Shown piece after piece: positions 17,232 to 26,404 of a stretch of DNA of 64,000 nt. The translations under genes and the position numbers were made by a program. The notes below the pieces were generated by a model. The model was not told the DNA's origin and made no database searches. It saw nothing but the letters and a program-made list of their open reading frames with translations. The stretch lies in assembly GCF_001792815.1 (NCBI RefSeq), contig NZ_CP017674.1:1612001-1676000 (forward strand), given 5' to 3'. This DNA comes from Microbacterium sp. BH-3-3-3 (GTDB lineage: Bacteria > Actinomycetota > Actinomycetes > Actinomycetales > Microbacteriaceae). Within the stretch, counting starts at the first letter, position 1, and each line of letters starts with the position of its first letter.

Positions 17232-17429
17232 ATGGCATCCGGAACCTCCGACCCCTCGCAGCCCGCGGCGGACGAGAACCTGCACGACGCGCCCGACGAC
17301 GAGGGCACGCCCAAGCCGGGCGGCCTGGGCACCGACGGGACCATCCCCAACGATCCCGACGGGGTCGCGGCCGGGCACTCCGCCACCGCCTCGCACTTCA
17401 ACCCGGAGGAAGACGAGCAGTCCGACTGA
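17232..17429 (+). CDS. Small acidic, probably disordered protein
   Basis: 65 residues, rich in Asp, Glu, Gly and Pro, with no hydrophobic core, Cys or membrane segment. The C-terminus is FNPEEDEQSD. Coding status rests on a strong ribosome site (GAGGAAGG, 7 nt before ATG), the non-random acidic composition compared with the surrounding CG-rich shadow frames, and a perfect terminator hairpin directly after it. Function unknown; I cannot assign a family. Confidence 0.7.
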   Translation: MASGTSDPSQPAADENLHDAPDDEGTPKPGGLGTDGTIPNDPDGVAAGHSATASHFNPEEDEQSD

Positions 17430-17441
17430 CCGCTCCTCGCT

Positions 17442-17473
17442 CGGTGACCGGTGGTGCGGACCGCCGGTCACCG
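17442..17473 (+). terminator. Terminator of the small acidic protein gene
   Basis: Perfect 10-bp stem CGGTGACCGG / CCGGTCACCG with a 12-nt loop, 12 nt after the stop codon. Confidence 0.7.
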
Positions 17474-17487
17474 TCGTGCCTGTCGCG

Positions 17488-17536
17488 TAGAATGAGTGAC
17501 GGTGCGTCGGGAAGTCTGGTCGACATTCTGTCGACC
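17488..17536 (+). promoter_or_regulatory. nhaA promoter and leader inverted repeat
   Basis: A -10-like TAGAAT at 17488 is followed by a leader of about 55 nt before ATG 17555. The leader contains the perfect inverted repeat GGTCGAC-ATTCT-GTCGACC (17518-17536), which could be an operator or an RNA hairpin ahead of the ribosome site GAGGAA. Confidence 0.4.
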
Positions 17537-17554
17537 GACCCCTGAGGAATCGCG

Positions 17555-18883
17555 ATGACCCAGAACGACCTCCGTGCCCCGCGCTGGCCCGGCTACGCCG
17601 AAGTGCACCGCGTCACCACGATCCTCCGCCGCGAGTCCGTCGGCGGCCTGCTGCTCGTCATCGCGGCCGTCGTCGCCATCGTGTGGGCCAACTCGCCCGC
17701 CTCCGACTCCTATTTCGCGCTGCGCGACTTCCGCTTCGGCTACGAGCCGTGGCACCTCGAACTCAGCGTGGGCGCCTGGGCGGCCGACGGCCTCCTCGCC
17801 ATCTTCTTCTTCCTCGTTGGCCTCGAGCTCAAACGCGAGATCGTCGTGGGTAGCCTCCGCCGATTCCAGACGGCCATCGTGCCGGTCACCGCCGCCGTCG
17901 CCGGTGTCGCCGTCCCCGCGCTCATCTACATCGCGGTCGTGCACACCCAGCCGAGCCTGCTCGCCGGCTGGGCCATCCCGACGGCGACCGACATCGCTTT
18001 CGCCGTCGCCGTGCTCGCGCTGGTGGGGTCGCACCTCCCGGGTCCGCTGCGCATCTTCCTGCTGACCTTGGCCGTGGTCGACGACCTCATCGCGATCGCC
18101 ATCATCGCGATCTTCTACACGAGCGACATCGCCCTGCTGCCCCTCGGCGTGTTCGCCGCACTCGTCGTGGTCTACGGCGTCATCGCCCATCGCGCACGCG
18201 CGTGGTTCGCGCGCACCCCCTGGGCGGCGTGGGTGGTGCTGCTGCCGATCGGTTTCGCGGCGTGGGCATTCCTGCACGCGTCGGGCGTGCACGCGACCAT
18301 CGCCGGTGTCGCCCTGGCCTTCACGATCCCCGTCGGACCTTCACGGCGGGGGACGAACGCGGGCACCGACCTCGCCGAGCAGTTCGAGCACCGGTTCCGC
18401 CCGATCTCGGCCGGCATCGCCGTGCCGATCTTCGCGTTCTTCGCCGCGGGGGTCGCCGTGGGCGGGGGCGACGGCATCGTCCGAGCGCTCAGCGACCCGG
18501 TGACCATCGGCGTCGTGGCGGGTCTGGTGCTGGGCAAGCCCCTCGGCATCCTGCTCGGTGTGCGCCTGCTCACGCTCGTCACGCGAGTGCGCCTCGACCC
18601 GGCGCTGCGCTGGATCGATCTCGCCGGGGTCGGGTTGCTGGCCGGCATCGGCTTCACCGTCTCGCTGCTGATCGCCGAGCTGAGCTTCCCCGACGGTTCC
18701 CCGCACACCGACGACGCCAAGATCGCCATCATGGTCGCCTCGCTCCTCGCCTCGCTCCTGGCGTCGTGCGTGCTGCTCGTGCGCAATCGCCGGTACGCGC
18801 AGCTGGCGCGCGACGAAGCGGTGGATGCCGACGGTGACGACGTCGCAGACGTGTACCAGCAGCCGTCGAGCGGCGACCGCTGA
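17555..18883 (+). CDS. nhaA: Na+/H+ antiporter NhaA
   Basis: 442 residues, 12 TM helices. It expels Na+ in exchange for protons for pH and salt homeostasis. The paired ion-binding aspartates are D176 and D177 ([10 protein letters not shown]), and the TM4 unwound segment PTATDIAFA carries D146. The C-terminal 30 residues are hydrophilic and acidic, an extension compared with E. coli NhaA. The gene is alone, preceded by an inverted repeat in its leader. Confidence 0.95.
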   Translation: MTQNDLRAPRWPGYAEVHRVTTILRRESVGGLLLVIAAVVAIVWANSPASDSYFALRDFRFGYEPWHLELSVGAWAADGLLAIFFFLVGLELKREIVVGSLRRFQTAIVPVTAAVAGVAVPALIYIAVVHTQPSLLAGWAIPTATDIAFAVAVLALVGSHLPGPLRIFLLTLAVVDDLIAIAIIAIFYTSDIALLPLGVFAALVVVYGVIAHRARAWFARTPWAAWVVLLPIGFAAWAFLHASGVHATIAGVALAFTIPVGPSRRGTNAGTDLAEQFEHRFRPISAGIAVPIFAFFAAGVAVGGGDGIVRALSDPVTIGVVAGLVLGKPLGILLGVRLLTLVTRVRLDPALRWIDLAGVGLLAGIGFTVSLLIAELSFPDGSPHTDDAKIAIMVASLLASLLASCVLLVRNRRYAQLARDEAVDADGDDVADVYQQPSSGDR

Positions 18884-19074
18884 GTCCCGACCGCGCGTCG
18901 CACGGCGACCGCCGCAGCGCGACGGGGAGTCCCCCCGCCCGCGGGCCTCGCCGTGCGCCGGCCTGTGCGATGCATCCATTCCCCTCCTCGGATGCTGTGT
19001 CGTGGGCACAGCGGGCCGCGGGTGGCGCCTTCCTAGCCTGGGGAGGTACCGCAAGACACGAGGGAGTGCCTGAC

Positions 19075-20430
19075 ATGGACATCGCGAACGACATCGACGA
19101 TCGGCAGCTCAACCCGCGGGCGCAGCGCCGCCGGGCGGTGATCGGAAGCTCCGTCGGCACGGTGATCGAGTGGTACGACTTCACCCTGTACGGACTGGCA
19201 TCCGCTCTGGTCTTCGCGCCGCTGTTCTTCCCCGGCGGCGGTCAGTTCGCCGGGCTCCTCGGCGCCTTCGCGACCTTCGCGGTGGGCTTCGGCGCTCGTC
19301 CGATCGGCGGCCTCATCTTCGCGCACTTCGGCGATCGCATCGGCCGCAAGGGCACGCTGCTGGCGACCCTGCTCATGATGGGCATCGCCACGACCCTGAT
19401 CGGTCTGCTCCCCACTGCCGAGTCGATCGGAATCTGGGCTCCGATCCTGCTCATCGTCCTGCGTCTGTTCCAGGGTGCCGGCGCGGGGGCCGAGTTCGCC
19501 GGCGCGATGACGATGGCGAGCGAGTCGTCCGAGACGCGCAACCGGGCGTTCATCGCCGGATTCCCGGGCGCCTCCGTCTACCTCGGCATGGCCCTCGCGA
19601 CGGCCACGTTCGCCCTCATCAGCCTGCTCCCGCTCGAGCAGTTCCAGGCGTGGGGCTGGCGCATCCCGTTCGTGGCCAGCATCGTCATCGTCGGCTTCGC
19701 GCTGTACTTCCGCCTGCGCGTGACCGAGACCGCGGCCTTCTCGGCGGCCGAGCGAGACGGTGAGGTGTCACGCGCGCCGCTCGCCACCGCGGTGCGCTCG
19801 CACTGGCGCACCCTGCTGGCGGGCATGGCGTTCTTCGTCTTCGCGCTGCCGTGGGTCTACATCGTGCAGACGTTCTCGATCTCGTACACCACGGGCACGT
19901 TGGCCGTGAATCCGACGCACGCGCTCATCGCGCTCATCGTCGCCGAGCTGCTGACCATCCCCGCCACGCTCGGGTTCGGTCGGCTCGCCGATCGCATTGG
20001 GCGAAAGCCGGTGCTGCTGGCCGCGGCCGTGTTCGCGATCGTCTTCGCGTTCCCGATGTTCCTGCTGTTCCAGACCGAGAGCTCCGTTCTGGTGGGCGTC
20101 GCCCTCGTGCTCGGCTTGGCCATCGTGCAGGGGGCGACGATCGGCGTCAGCGCGGCGATGCTCGCGGAACTCTTCCCCACCCGCATGCGGTGGAGCGGTA
20201 TCGCGATCTCGCGGGAGATCCCGGCGGCTCTGGTCGGGGGCACCGCGCCCCTCGTCGCCACCGCGCTCGTCGGCCTCGCCGGCGGGGCACCGTGGTTGGT
20301 CGCGGCCTATCTCGTGGGACTCAGCGTCATCGGCGTCATCGGCATCTCGGCTCTGCCCGAGACCCTGCACCGCGAGGAAGTCGACGACGCACCCGCACCC
20401 GGGGTCGGGGCGAGCACCGCACGACGCTGA
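19075..20430 (+). CDS. MHS-family MFS transporter (ShiA/ProP-like)
   Basis: 451 residues, 12 TM helices, intact. Signature GTVIEWYDFTLYGLASALVF at TM1, loop 2-3 AHFGDRIGRKGTLL, second loop RLADRIGRKPVLL, and the family stretch GWRIPFVASIV. MHS carriers bring in organic acids, betaines or shikimate with protons. It is a paralogue of the broken carrier at 745-2145, but in a different context: a stand-alone gene between nhaA and the VOC gene. Start ATG 19075 follows a GAGGGAG site; a TAGCCT box at 19034 is a plausible -10. Substrate unknown. Confidence 0.9.
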   Translation: MDIANDIDDRQLNPRAQRRRAVIGSSVGTVIEWYDFTLYGLASALVFAPLFFPGGGQFAGLLGAFATFAVGFGARPIGGLIFAHFGDRIGRKGTLLATLLMMGIATTLIGLLPTAESIGIWAPILLIVLRLFQGAGAGAEFAGAMTMASESSETRNRAFIAGFPGASVYLGMALATATFALISLLPLEQFQAWGWRIPFVASIVIVGFALYFRLRVTETAAFSAAERDGEVSRAPLATAVRSHWRTLLAGMAFFVFALPWVYIVQTFSISYTTGTLAVNPTHALIALIVAELLTIPATLGFGRLADRIGRKPVLLAAAVFAIVFAFPMFLLFQTESSVLVGVALVLGLAIVQGATIGVSAAMLAELFPTRMRWSGIAISREIPAALVGGTAPLVATALVGLAGGAPWLVAAYLVGLSVIGVIGISALPETLHREEVDDAPAPGVGASTARR

Positions 20431-20440
20431 CGTTCACGCT

Positions 20441-20462
20441 GCCGGGGAGGCGGGGCCCCGGC
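20441..20462 (+). terminator. Hairpin after the MHS transporter
   Basis: Perfect 7-bp stem GCCGGGG / CCCCGGC with an 8-nt loop, 10 nt after the stop codon. Confidence 0.5.
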
Positions 20463-20489
20463 GGTGCGACGACGGCTTCGCACTCGAGC

Positions 20490-20520
20490 TTGACCCTCAC
20501 GCGGCGTCAGGCTCGAGTCT
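20490..20520 (+). promoter_or_regulatory. MerR-type promoter with 19-bp spacer, leaderless start
   Basis: -35 TTGACC (20490-20495), a 19-bp spacer, and -10-like GAGTCT (20515-20520), then 6 nt and ATG 20527. The spacer holds an inverted repeat, ACCCTCACGC-G-GCGTCAGGCT (20494-20514), with two mismatches. The over-long spacer with a dyad between the boxes is the hallmark of promoters twisted into activity by MerR-family proteins. Confidence 0.75.
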
Positions 20521-20526
20521 GGGGGC

Positions 20527-21039
20527 ATGAACGACACCTTCGACGCCTTCGACGTCAGCCCCGTCCCCCCTCCCGGCCCCGCCGCCGTCGCGCCCCCGCT
20601 GTACCGCGGCCTCTACGGGATGCCGATGTTCGTCACCGTGCCGACGGCCGATCTCGCGGCCTCCGTCGACTTCTGGAGGCGGGGGCTCGGGTTCTTCGAG
20701 CTGTTCGGCATTCCGGGGCAGATGGTGCACCTGCGCCGCTGGGCTTTCCAGGACGTGCTGCTGACGGTCGGCGATGCGCCCACCGTCGCACCGGCGGCCA
20801 GTGTGAGCTTCGCCTGTGTGATCGATCAGATCGGCCCGCTCGTCGAGTCGCTGCGGACCGTCGGGATCGACGCCGGGCCACGGGACACCCCGTGGAACAC
20901 CCGCGACGTCGAGGTCATCACACCCGAGAACGCCCGCGTGCTCTTCACCGCCGCGAAGGTCTTCGACCCGACCACCGCGGAGGGACGCAATCTGCAGGCC
21001 GTCGGCATCGGGCGCGACGACAATGAGTCGCATGACTGA
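20527..21039 (+). CDS. VOC-family (glyoxalase/bleomycin-resistance fold) protein
   Basis: 170 residues, one pair of VOC beta-alpha-beta-beta-beta units, preceded by a proline-rich 25-residue N-terminus. Starts FVTVPTADLAASVDFW, then GFFELFG. It may sequester or modify an antibiotic or other electrophile. The stop codon overlaps the start of a MerR/TipAS regulator gene, and the promoter in front has the MerR geometry, so the pair looks like an inducible resistance unit. Ligand unknown. Confidence 0.85.
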   Translation: MNDTFDAFDVSPVPPPGPAAVAPPLYRGLYGMPMFVTVPTADLAASVDFWRRGLGFFELFGIPGQMVHLRRWAFQDVLLTVGDAPTVAPAASVSFACVIDQIGPLVESLRTVGIDAGPRDTPWNTRDVEVITPENARVLFTAAKVFDPTTAEGRNLQAVGIGRDDNESHD

Positions 21040-21823
21040 CCAGGGGATGCCGGTGGGCGAGACGGCCACCCGGCTCGGCCTCACCGTGCGCACTCTGCAC
21101 CACTGGGACGAGATCGGCCTCGCGCGTCCCGCGGCGCGATCCACCGCCGGGTACCGCCTCTACACCGACGACGACCTCGAGAGACTGCGGCGCATCGTCG
21201 TCTACCGCGAGCTCGGACTCGACCTCGACGCCATCCGCGCCGTGCTCGACGAGCCGGGCGGCGACGTCGCGGCGCAGCTACGGGTGCAGCGCGCCCAGCT
21301 CACGCGGCGCATCGCGCAGCTTCACGACCTCGACGACGATCTGCAGCGCATGATCGCGGCGCAGGAACGCGGCATCCTGCTCTCCGACGAGGAGCAGCGC
21401 GAGGCGTTCGGCCCGGGGTGGAACACCGCGTGGCCCGCCCAGGCGCGCGAGGCGTACGGCGCATCGGCGCAGTGGCAGCAGTACGCCGAGCGTTCCGCCT
21501 CGCGCACGGCCGGTGACTGGGCGGCCGTGACCGAGACGGTCGCGACGTTCGACGCCGAGCTCGGCGCCGCGGTCGACGCGGGAGCGGTGCCCGGAGACGC
21601 CACCGCGAACGCGCTCGTGGAACGCCACCGCGAGATCTTCTCGCAGTACTTCCCGGTCACCCGGCAGATGCAGGTGCACCTCGGGCGCATGTACGCCGCC
21701 GACCCGCGCTTCGCGGACCACTACGACGCCGTGCGGCCGGGCCTCTCGGCCTGGCTCCGCGACGCCATCGAGGCGAGCGCTCGCGCGCACGGGATCGATC
21801 CCGACACGGCGGCCTGGGAGTGA
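21023..21823 (+). CDS. MerR-family regulator with TipAS drug-binding domain
   Basis: 266 residues. N-terminal MerR winged helix (PVGETATRLGLTVRTLHHWDEIGL, residues about 8-75), coiled-coil linker (QRAQLTRRIAQLHDLDDDL), then a TipAS-type globin-like domain from about residue 140 to the end. TipAS domains bind thiopeptides and other cyclic or polyketide drugs. The gene overlaps the VOC gene by 17 bp and so is autoregulated through the promoter at 20490-20520. An alternative start is ATG 21032. Confidence 0.92.
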   Translation: MSRMTDQGMPVGETATRLGLTVRTLHHWDEIGLARPAARSTAGYRLYTDDDLERLRRIVVYRELGLDLDAIRAVLDEPGGDVAAQLRVQRAQLTRRIAQLHDLDDDLQRMIAAQERGILLSDEEQREAFGPGWNTAWPAQAREAYGASAQWQQYAERSASRTAGDWAAVTETVATFDAELGAAVDAGAVPGDATANALVERHREIFSQYFPVTRQMQVHLGRMYAADPRFADHYDAVRPGLSAWLRDAIEASARAHGIDPDTAAWE

Positions 21824-21841
21824 CGGCCGATCGCGAGAGTC

Positions 21842-22855
21842 TCAGGCCGAGTCGCGCTCGATGACCTCGGTGGGCAGGATCGTCGCGTGCGCCGCGGGGC
21901 GCCCGGCGAGGATGTCGAGCAGAACGGATGCCATGTGCCGCCCCTGCGTCAATGACGGCTGACGCACGGTGGTCAGCGCCGGGCGCAACGCCGTCGACAC
22001 GGCGGAGTCGTCGAACCCGATGACGGCGAGGTCGCGCCCGGCCTCGAGCCCCTTGTCGCGCAACGCCGCGTAGGCGCCGCGGGCCATCAGGTCGCTGGCG
22101 ACGAAGAGCGCGTCGGGCAGCGGGCCCGCCGACAGGATACGGCTCATCGCCAGCGCGCCGCCCATCTCCGTGAAGTCGCCGTCCTCGATCGCCGCGGGCT
22201 CGACGCCCGCCTCGCCGAGCGCGTCGCGGAAGCCCTGCAGGCGGTCGATCGCGGCGGGCATGTCGAGCGGGCCCGAGATCGTGCCGATGCGGCGGTGACC
22301 GCGCGCCAGCAGATAGGCGGTGGCGACGCGACCGCCCTCCACGTTGTCGACGTCGACGTAGTAGTCGTCGGCGCGCACGCGGGCCGGGCGCCCGCCGTAG
22401 ACGACGGGCACGACGTCGGCCACGCGGTCGAGGAAGGTGTCGCTGGTGTGGTGCGAGGCCACGATCGCCCCGTCGACGCTGCCGCCGCGCAGGTACGCCA
22501 GCGCCTTGGCGCTGGCGTCGTCGCTGGCGATCAGCATGTTCATGATGTAGTCCGACTCGCCGACCACCTCGCCGATGCCGGCGACGATCGAGGCGAAGAA
22601 CGGGTCTCCGAAGAAGCGTTCCGTCTGCTCGGGGATGACGAGGGCGATGGCCCGGGTCTGCCGACTGGCGAGGGAGCGCGCCGCGCGATTGGGGACGTAC
22701 TGCAGTTCGTCGATCGCGCGGCGCACGGCTTCGAGGGCGGCCGGGGAGACGGCGGTGGAACCGTTGACCACGCGCGACACGGTCGAGCGTGACACACCGG
22801 CCCGCGCCGCGACCTCTTCGATCGTGGCGGTGCCCCGCACGGGTGCGAGTTCCAT
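21842..22855 (-). CDS. cebR: LacI-family cellobiose repressor CebR
   Basis: 337 residues. HTH TIEEVAARAGVSRSTVSRVV (residues 11-30), hinge, then a periplasmic-binding-like sensor domain (VIPEQTERFFGDPFF, VIGFDDSAVSTALRP). Last gene of the ceb operon, 32 bp after the beta-glucosidase gene. The operators upstream of the binding-protein gene are exact or near matches to the Streptomyces CebR site TGGGAGCGCTCCCA, which supports the assignment. Cellobiose is expected to release it. Confidence 0.88.
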   Translation of the reverse strand: MELAPVRGTATIEEVAARAGVSRSTVSRVVNGSTAVSPAALEAVRRAIDELQYVPNRAARSLASRQTRAIALVIPEQTERFFGDPFFASIVAGIGEVVGESDYIMNMLIASDDASAKALAYLRGGSVDGAIVASHHTSDTFLDRVADVVPVVYGGRPARVRADDYYVDVDNVEGGRVATAYLLARGHRRIGTISGPLDMPAAIDRLQGFRDALGEAGVEPAAIEDGDFTEMGGALAMSRILSAGPLPDALFVASDLMARGAYAALRDKGLEAGRDLAVIGFDDSAVSTALRPALTTVRQPSLTQGRHMASVLLDILAGRPAAHATILPTEVIERDSA

Positions 22856-22887
22856 CGCGTTGCCTCCTCGACCGCCTCGCGCGCGGC

Positions 22888-24342
22888 CTACACCGCGGGT
22901 GCGGTGACCAGTGCGCGCTCGGCGATGATGCGAGCGTACTGCCGGCCGGAGTCCTTCACCGTGCGCTCCTGCGTCTGGTAGTCGACGTAGACGATGCCGA
23001 AGCGCTTCTCGTATCCCCAGGCCCACTCGAAGTTGTCCATGAGCGACCAGTAGAAGTAGCCGCGCACATCGACGCCCTTGTCCACGGCATCCAGAACCGC
23101 GCCCAGGTGGGCCTCGACGAACTCCACGCGCTCGGTGTCGTGCACGCGCGCCTCGCCGCCGTCGGTGACCAGCTCGTCGTCGTAGGAGGCGCCGTTCTCG
23201 GTGACGTACAGGGCGACGCCGGCCTCGGCCGAGTACTCCTCGCTGACCCGCTCCAGCAGCCGGGTGAGCCCCTCGGGCTGCACCTCCCAGTGCATGTTGG
23301 TGCGCGCGAGGCCGCGGTCGTGCCAGTACAGGTTCTCGTGGGCCGGGAACGGCTTTCCGATGGGGCGCGTGGTGGGCGCGTCCCCGGCGGGCGGGTCGAC
23401 CTCGGGCGGCGTGCCGCCGACGAACTCCCCGTGGTAGTAGTTCACACCGAGCGAGTCGATCGGCGTCGAGATGATGTCGAGGTCGCCGGGCCGGACGGCC
23501 TCTTGCCAGCGGGCCACGGCCGCGGCATCCGTGTCGCGGAAGTCCCGGATGATGTCGGCGGGGTACTCGCCCCGGAACACGGGGTCGAGGAACCAGCGGT
23601 TGAACTGGCCGTCGACGCGACGCGCGGCGTCGAGGTCGGCGGGATCGGCCGCGTCCACGGCATCCGCCACCGTCAGGTTGAGGGTGAGGCCGAGGTTGAG
23701 CGAGGAGTCCCGCGCACGGAGCTCCCGAACCGTCTGGCCGTGGGCGAGCAGCAGGTGGTGGGCGGCGAGCATGCCCTCGGCCTGCGAGTAGTGGCCGGGA
23801 GCGTGCGCGCCGGCGGTGTAGCTGAGGAACGACGAGCACCACGGCTCGTTGAGGGTCGTCCAGACGTCGACGCGGTCGCCGAGGGCGTCGTGCATGTCGA
23901 GCGCGTACTCGGTGAAGCGCTCGCTGGTCTCGCGCACGGTCCATCCGCCGCGGTCTTCCAGCGCCTGCGGGAGGTCCCAGTGGTACAGCGTCAGCCAGGG
24001 AAGGATGCCGGCACCGAGCAGTTCGTCGACGAGGCGCTTGTAGAAGTCCACGCCCTTCGCGTTCACCGGGCCGCCGTCGGGGCGCACGCGCGCCCACGAC
24101 GTCGAGAAGCGGTAGGTCTGAAGGCCGAGGCTCTTCATCATCTGCACGTCACCGGCGTAGCGGTGGTAGTGGTCGCACGCCACGTCGCCGTTGTCGGCGT
24201 TGATGACGGCGTCGGGGACGCGACTGAAGGCATCCCAGATCGACGCGGCGCGGCCGTCTTCGAAGGCCGCGCCTTCGATCTGGTAGGCCGCGGTCGCGGC
24301 GCCGAAGAGGAAGCCCTCGGGAAAGGCTCGGGTATCGGACAT
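22888..24342 (-). CDS. bglC: GH1 beta-glucosidase (cellobiase)
   Basis: 484 residues, one TIM barrel, no signal peptide, so it works in the cytosol on imported cello-oligosaccharides. Acid/base E166 in TTLNEPW, nucleophile E382 in YVTENGAS, N-terminal FLFGAATAAYQIEGA signature, aglycone W in YFYWSLMDNFEWAWG. Encoded directly after the two permease genes, 29 bp downstream. Other GH1 activities (galactosidase, fucosidase) are possible, but CebR control fits cellobiose. Confidence 0.93.
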   Translation of the reverse strand: MSDTRAFPEGFLFGAATAAYQIEGAAFEDGRAASIWDAFSRVPDAVINADNGDVACDHYHRYAGDVQMMKSLGLQTYRFSTSWARVRPDGGPVNAKGVDFYKRLVDELLGAGILPWLTLYHWDLPQALEDRGGWTVRETSERFTEYALDMHDALGDRVDVWTTLNEPWCSSFLSYTAGAHAPGHYSQAEGMLAAHHLLLAHGQTVRELRARDSSLNLGLTLNLTVADAVDAADPADLDAARRVDGQFNRWFLDPVFRGEYPADIIRDFRDTDAAAVARWQEAVRPGDLDIISTPIDSLGVNYYHGEFVGGTPPEVDPPAGDAPTTRPIGKPFPAHENLYWHDRGLARTNMHWEVQPEGLTRLLERVSEEYSAEAGVALYVTENGASYDDELVTDGGEARVHDTERVEFVEAHLGAVLDAVDKGVDVRGYFYWSLMDNFEWAWGYEKRFGIVYVDYQTQERTVKDSGRQYARIIAERALVTAPAV

Positions 24343-24371
24343 GGTTCGGGTTCCTTCCGTGGGCGCGAGGG

Positions 24372-25271
24372 TCATCCCTTCACCGCCCCTTGCATGATGC
24401 CACTCACGAGCTGCTTGCCGGCGAAGACGAACAGCAGCAGCAGCGGGATCGTCGACAGCAGCACTCCCGCCAGGACGATGGAGTAGTCGACGAAGTAGTT
24501 GGACTGCAGCAGCGACAGGGCCACCGGCAGCGTGGGGTTCTGGCGGTCGAGCACGATGAACGGCCAGAAGAAGTTGTTCCACGCGGTGACGAAGGTGAAC
24601 AGCGCCAGCATCGCGGCGGCGGGCCGTGCGGCCGGAACCCCCACGGTGAGGAAGGTGCGGAACGAGCTCGCGCCGTCGACGCGGGCGGCCTCGATGAGTT
24701 CGTCGGGCACGGCCTGGCGCAGGTACTGCGTCATCCAGAACACCCCGAACGCACTCGTCAGCGCGGGCACGATGATCGCGCCGATCTGGCCCGTCCATCC
24801 CATCTCGCTGAAGAGGATGTACAGCGGCACGACCCCGAGCTGCGTGGGAACGGCCATCGTCGCCACGACGAACAACAGCAGCCAGGGGCCGCCGCGGAAC
24901 TTCAGCTTCGCGAACGCCCAGCCCGCGAGCGTGGAGAAGAAGACGACGGATGCCGCGATCACGGCCGAGCTGAAGATGGAGTTCCACAGCCCCGCCCAGA
25001 AGTTGACGGCGGGGTTGCCGAGCACCGCGGCGGCGTTGACGAAGAAGTTGCCGCCCGGGATCCACGACAGCTCGGGGTTGCGGATGGTCGCCGAGTCGCC
25101 CGAACCGATCAGGAGAGCCCAGTAGTAGGGCACGAGCGCGGCGAGCAGCACGACGCCGAGGCTGGCGTAGACGAACCACCCGGGTCGGGAGCCGCGGACG
25201 GCGCGCGGGCGCCGGCGCGCGGGCTTCGGATCGGCTGCCCCGGTGACGGGGCTGGTGTCGATGACGCTCAT
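24372..25271 (-). CDS. cebG: Cellobiose ABC transporter permease, MalG type
   Basis: 299 residues, six TM helices after a basic N-terminus (PARRRPRAVRGSRP). The cytoplasmic EAA loop is EAARVDGASSFRTFL, which docks a shared ATPase (MsiK-like) that is not encoded here. Start ATG overlaps the stop of the first permease gene (ATGA). Forms the channel with the MalF-type partner. Confidence 0.92.
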   Translation of the reverse strand: MSVIDTSPVTGAADPKPARRRPRAVRGSRPGWFVYASLGVVLLAALVPYYWALLIGSGDSATIRNPELSWIPGGNFFVNAAAVLGNPAVNFWAGLWNSIFSSAVIAASVVFFSTLAGWAFAKLKFRGGPWLLLFVVATMAVPTQLGVVPLYILFSEMGWTGQIGAIIVPALTSAFGVFWMTQYLRQAVPDELIEAARVDGASSFRTFLTVGVPAARPAAAMLALFTFVTAWNNFFWPFIVLDRQNPTLPVALSLLQSNYFVDYSIVLAGVLLSTIPLLLLFVFAGKQLVSGIMQGAVKG

Positions 25272-26344
25272 GAACGGGCGACCTTTCCGGTCGATTCGGC
25301 GAGCCGCTGCTTCGCGGCACGGGCGGCGGCGCGACGCTGCGCGCGGCTGAGACCGTCGCGCGAGCCCTCGTCGCGCACGAGGGAGCGACTGATGAAGAGG
25401 TTGACCGCACCGATCGCCAGGATGATGAGGAAGAGGATCCACGCCAGTGCCGCGGCGCGGCCGAAGTTCCACTCGCCCCAGCCGAGGTTGTAGAGGTACA
25501 GCGAGATCGTCAGCCACTGGTTGTCCGAGCCACCGGTGCCCGACTGGTCGAACATGCGCGGCTCGTCGAAGATCTGCAGGCCACCGATCGTCGAGGTGAT
25601 GATGACGAAGATCAGGGTGGGCTTGAGGCTCGGCAGCGTGATCGAGAAGAACTGGCGGATCTTGCCGGCCCCGTCGACGGTCGCCGCCTCGTAGTACTCG
25701 CGCGGCACCGCCTGCATGGCGGCCAGCAGGATGAGGGTGTTGTACCCGGTCCAGCGGAAGTTGACCATCGTGGCGATGGCGATGTGACTGGCGAACGCGT
25801 CGGAGTGCCACCCGACCCCGGGCAGGCCGATCCGGCCGAGCAGGGTGTTGATGATGCCGTACTGGTCGCCGAACATGTTGCTGAAGATCAGCGCCACGGC
25901 CACGGGGGCCATGACGTACGGCACGAGCACGCCCATGCGCCAGAGGGTCTTCGCCCGGATGTTCTGATCGAGCATCGCCGCGATGAACACCGCGAGCAGC
26001 AGCTGCGGAACGGTCGAGAGCACGAAGATGCTGAAGGTGTTGCGCAGGGCGTCCCAGAAGGCGGGCTGCGAGAGCACGTAGGCGTACTGGTCGAAGCCGA
26101 CGAACGTCCCCGAGCCGCGGATCTGGTCCCAGTCCATGAACGAGATGACGCCCGTGTACAGGATCGGGAAGAGGCCCGTGACGATGAAGAGCAGGAAGAA
26201 GGGCGAGATGTAGAGGTAGGGCGAGAGTTTGAGGTCCCACGCGCTGAGCTTCGAGCCGAAGCCGACACGTCGGGGGGAACGGGCGGGGGGACCGTCGGCG
26301 GCGGAGGCCGCGGGGGTCACGGGGGGCTGCAGTGTCGTGGTCAC
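25268..26344 (-). CDS. cebF: Cellobiose ABC transporter permease, MalF type
   Basis: 358 residues. Six TM helices between residue 40 and 325, with the EAA loop YYEAATVDGAGKIRQFF near residue 220, and a basic Ala/Arg-rich C-terminal tail. Partner of the MalG-type permease. 60 bp after the binding-protein gene in the same operon. Confidence 0.92.
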   Translation of the reverse strand: MTTTLQPPVTPAASAADGPPARSPRRVGFGSKLSAWDLKLSPYLYISPFFLLFIVTGLFPILYTGVISFMDWDQIRGSGTFVGFDQYAYVLSQPAFWDALRNTFSIFVLSTVPQLLLAVFIAAMLDQNIRAKTLWRMGVLVPYVMAPVAVALIFSNMFGDQYGIINTLLGRIGLPGVGWHSDAFASHIAIATMVNFRWTGYNTLILLAAMQAVPREYYEAATVDGAGKIRQFFSITLPSLKPTLIFVIITSTIGGLQIFDEPRMFDQSGTGGSDNQWLTISLYLYNLGWGEWNFGRAAALAWILFLIILAIGAVNLFISRSLVRDEGSRDGLSRAQRRAAARAAKQRLAESTGKVARS

Positions 26345-26404
26345 GAGGTTCCTTCCGGGAGCACGGGCCGGACGCGGAGCGTCCGGCCCGTGATCGAGGC
26401 GAGA

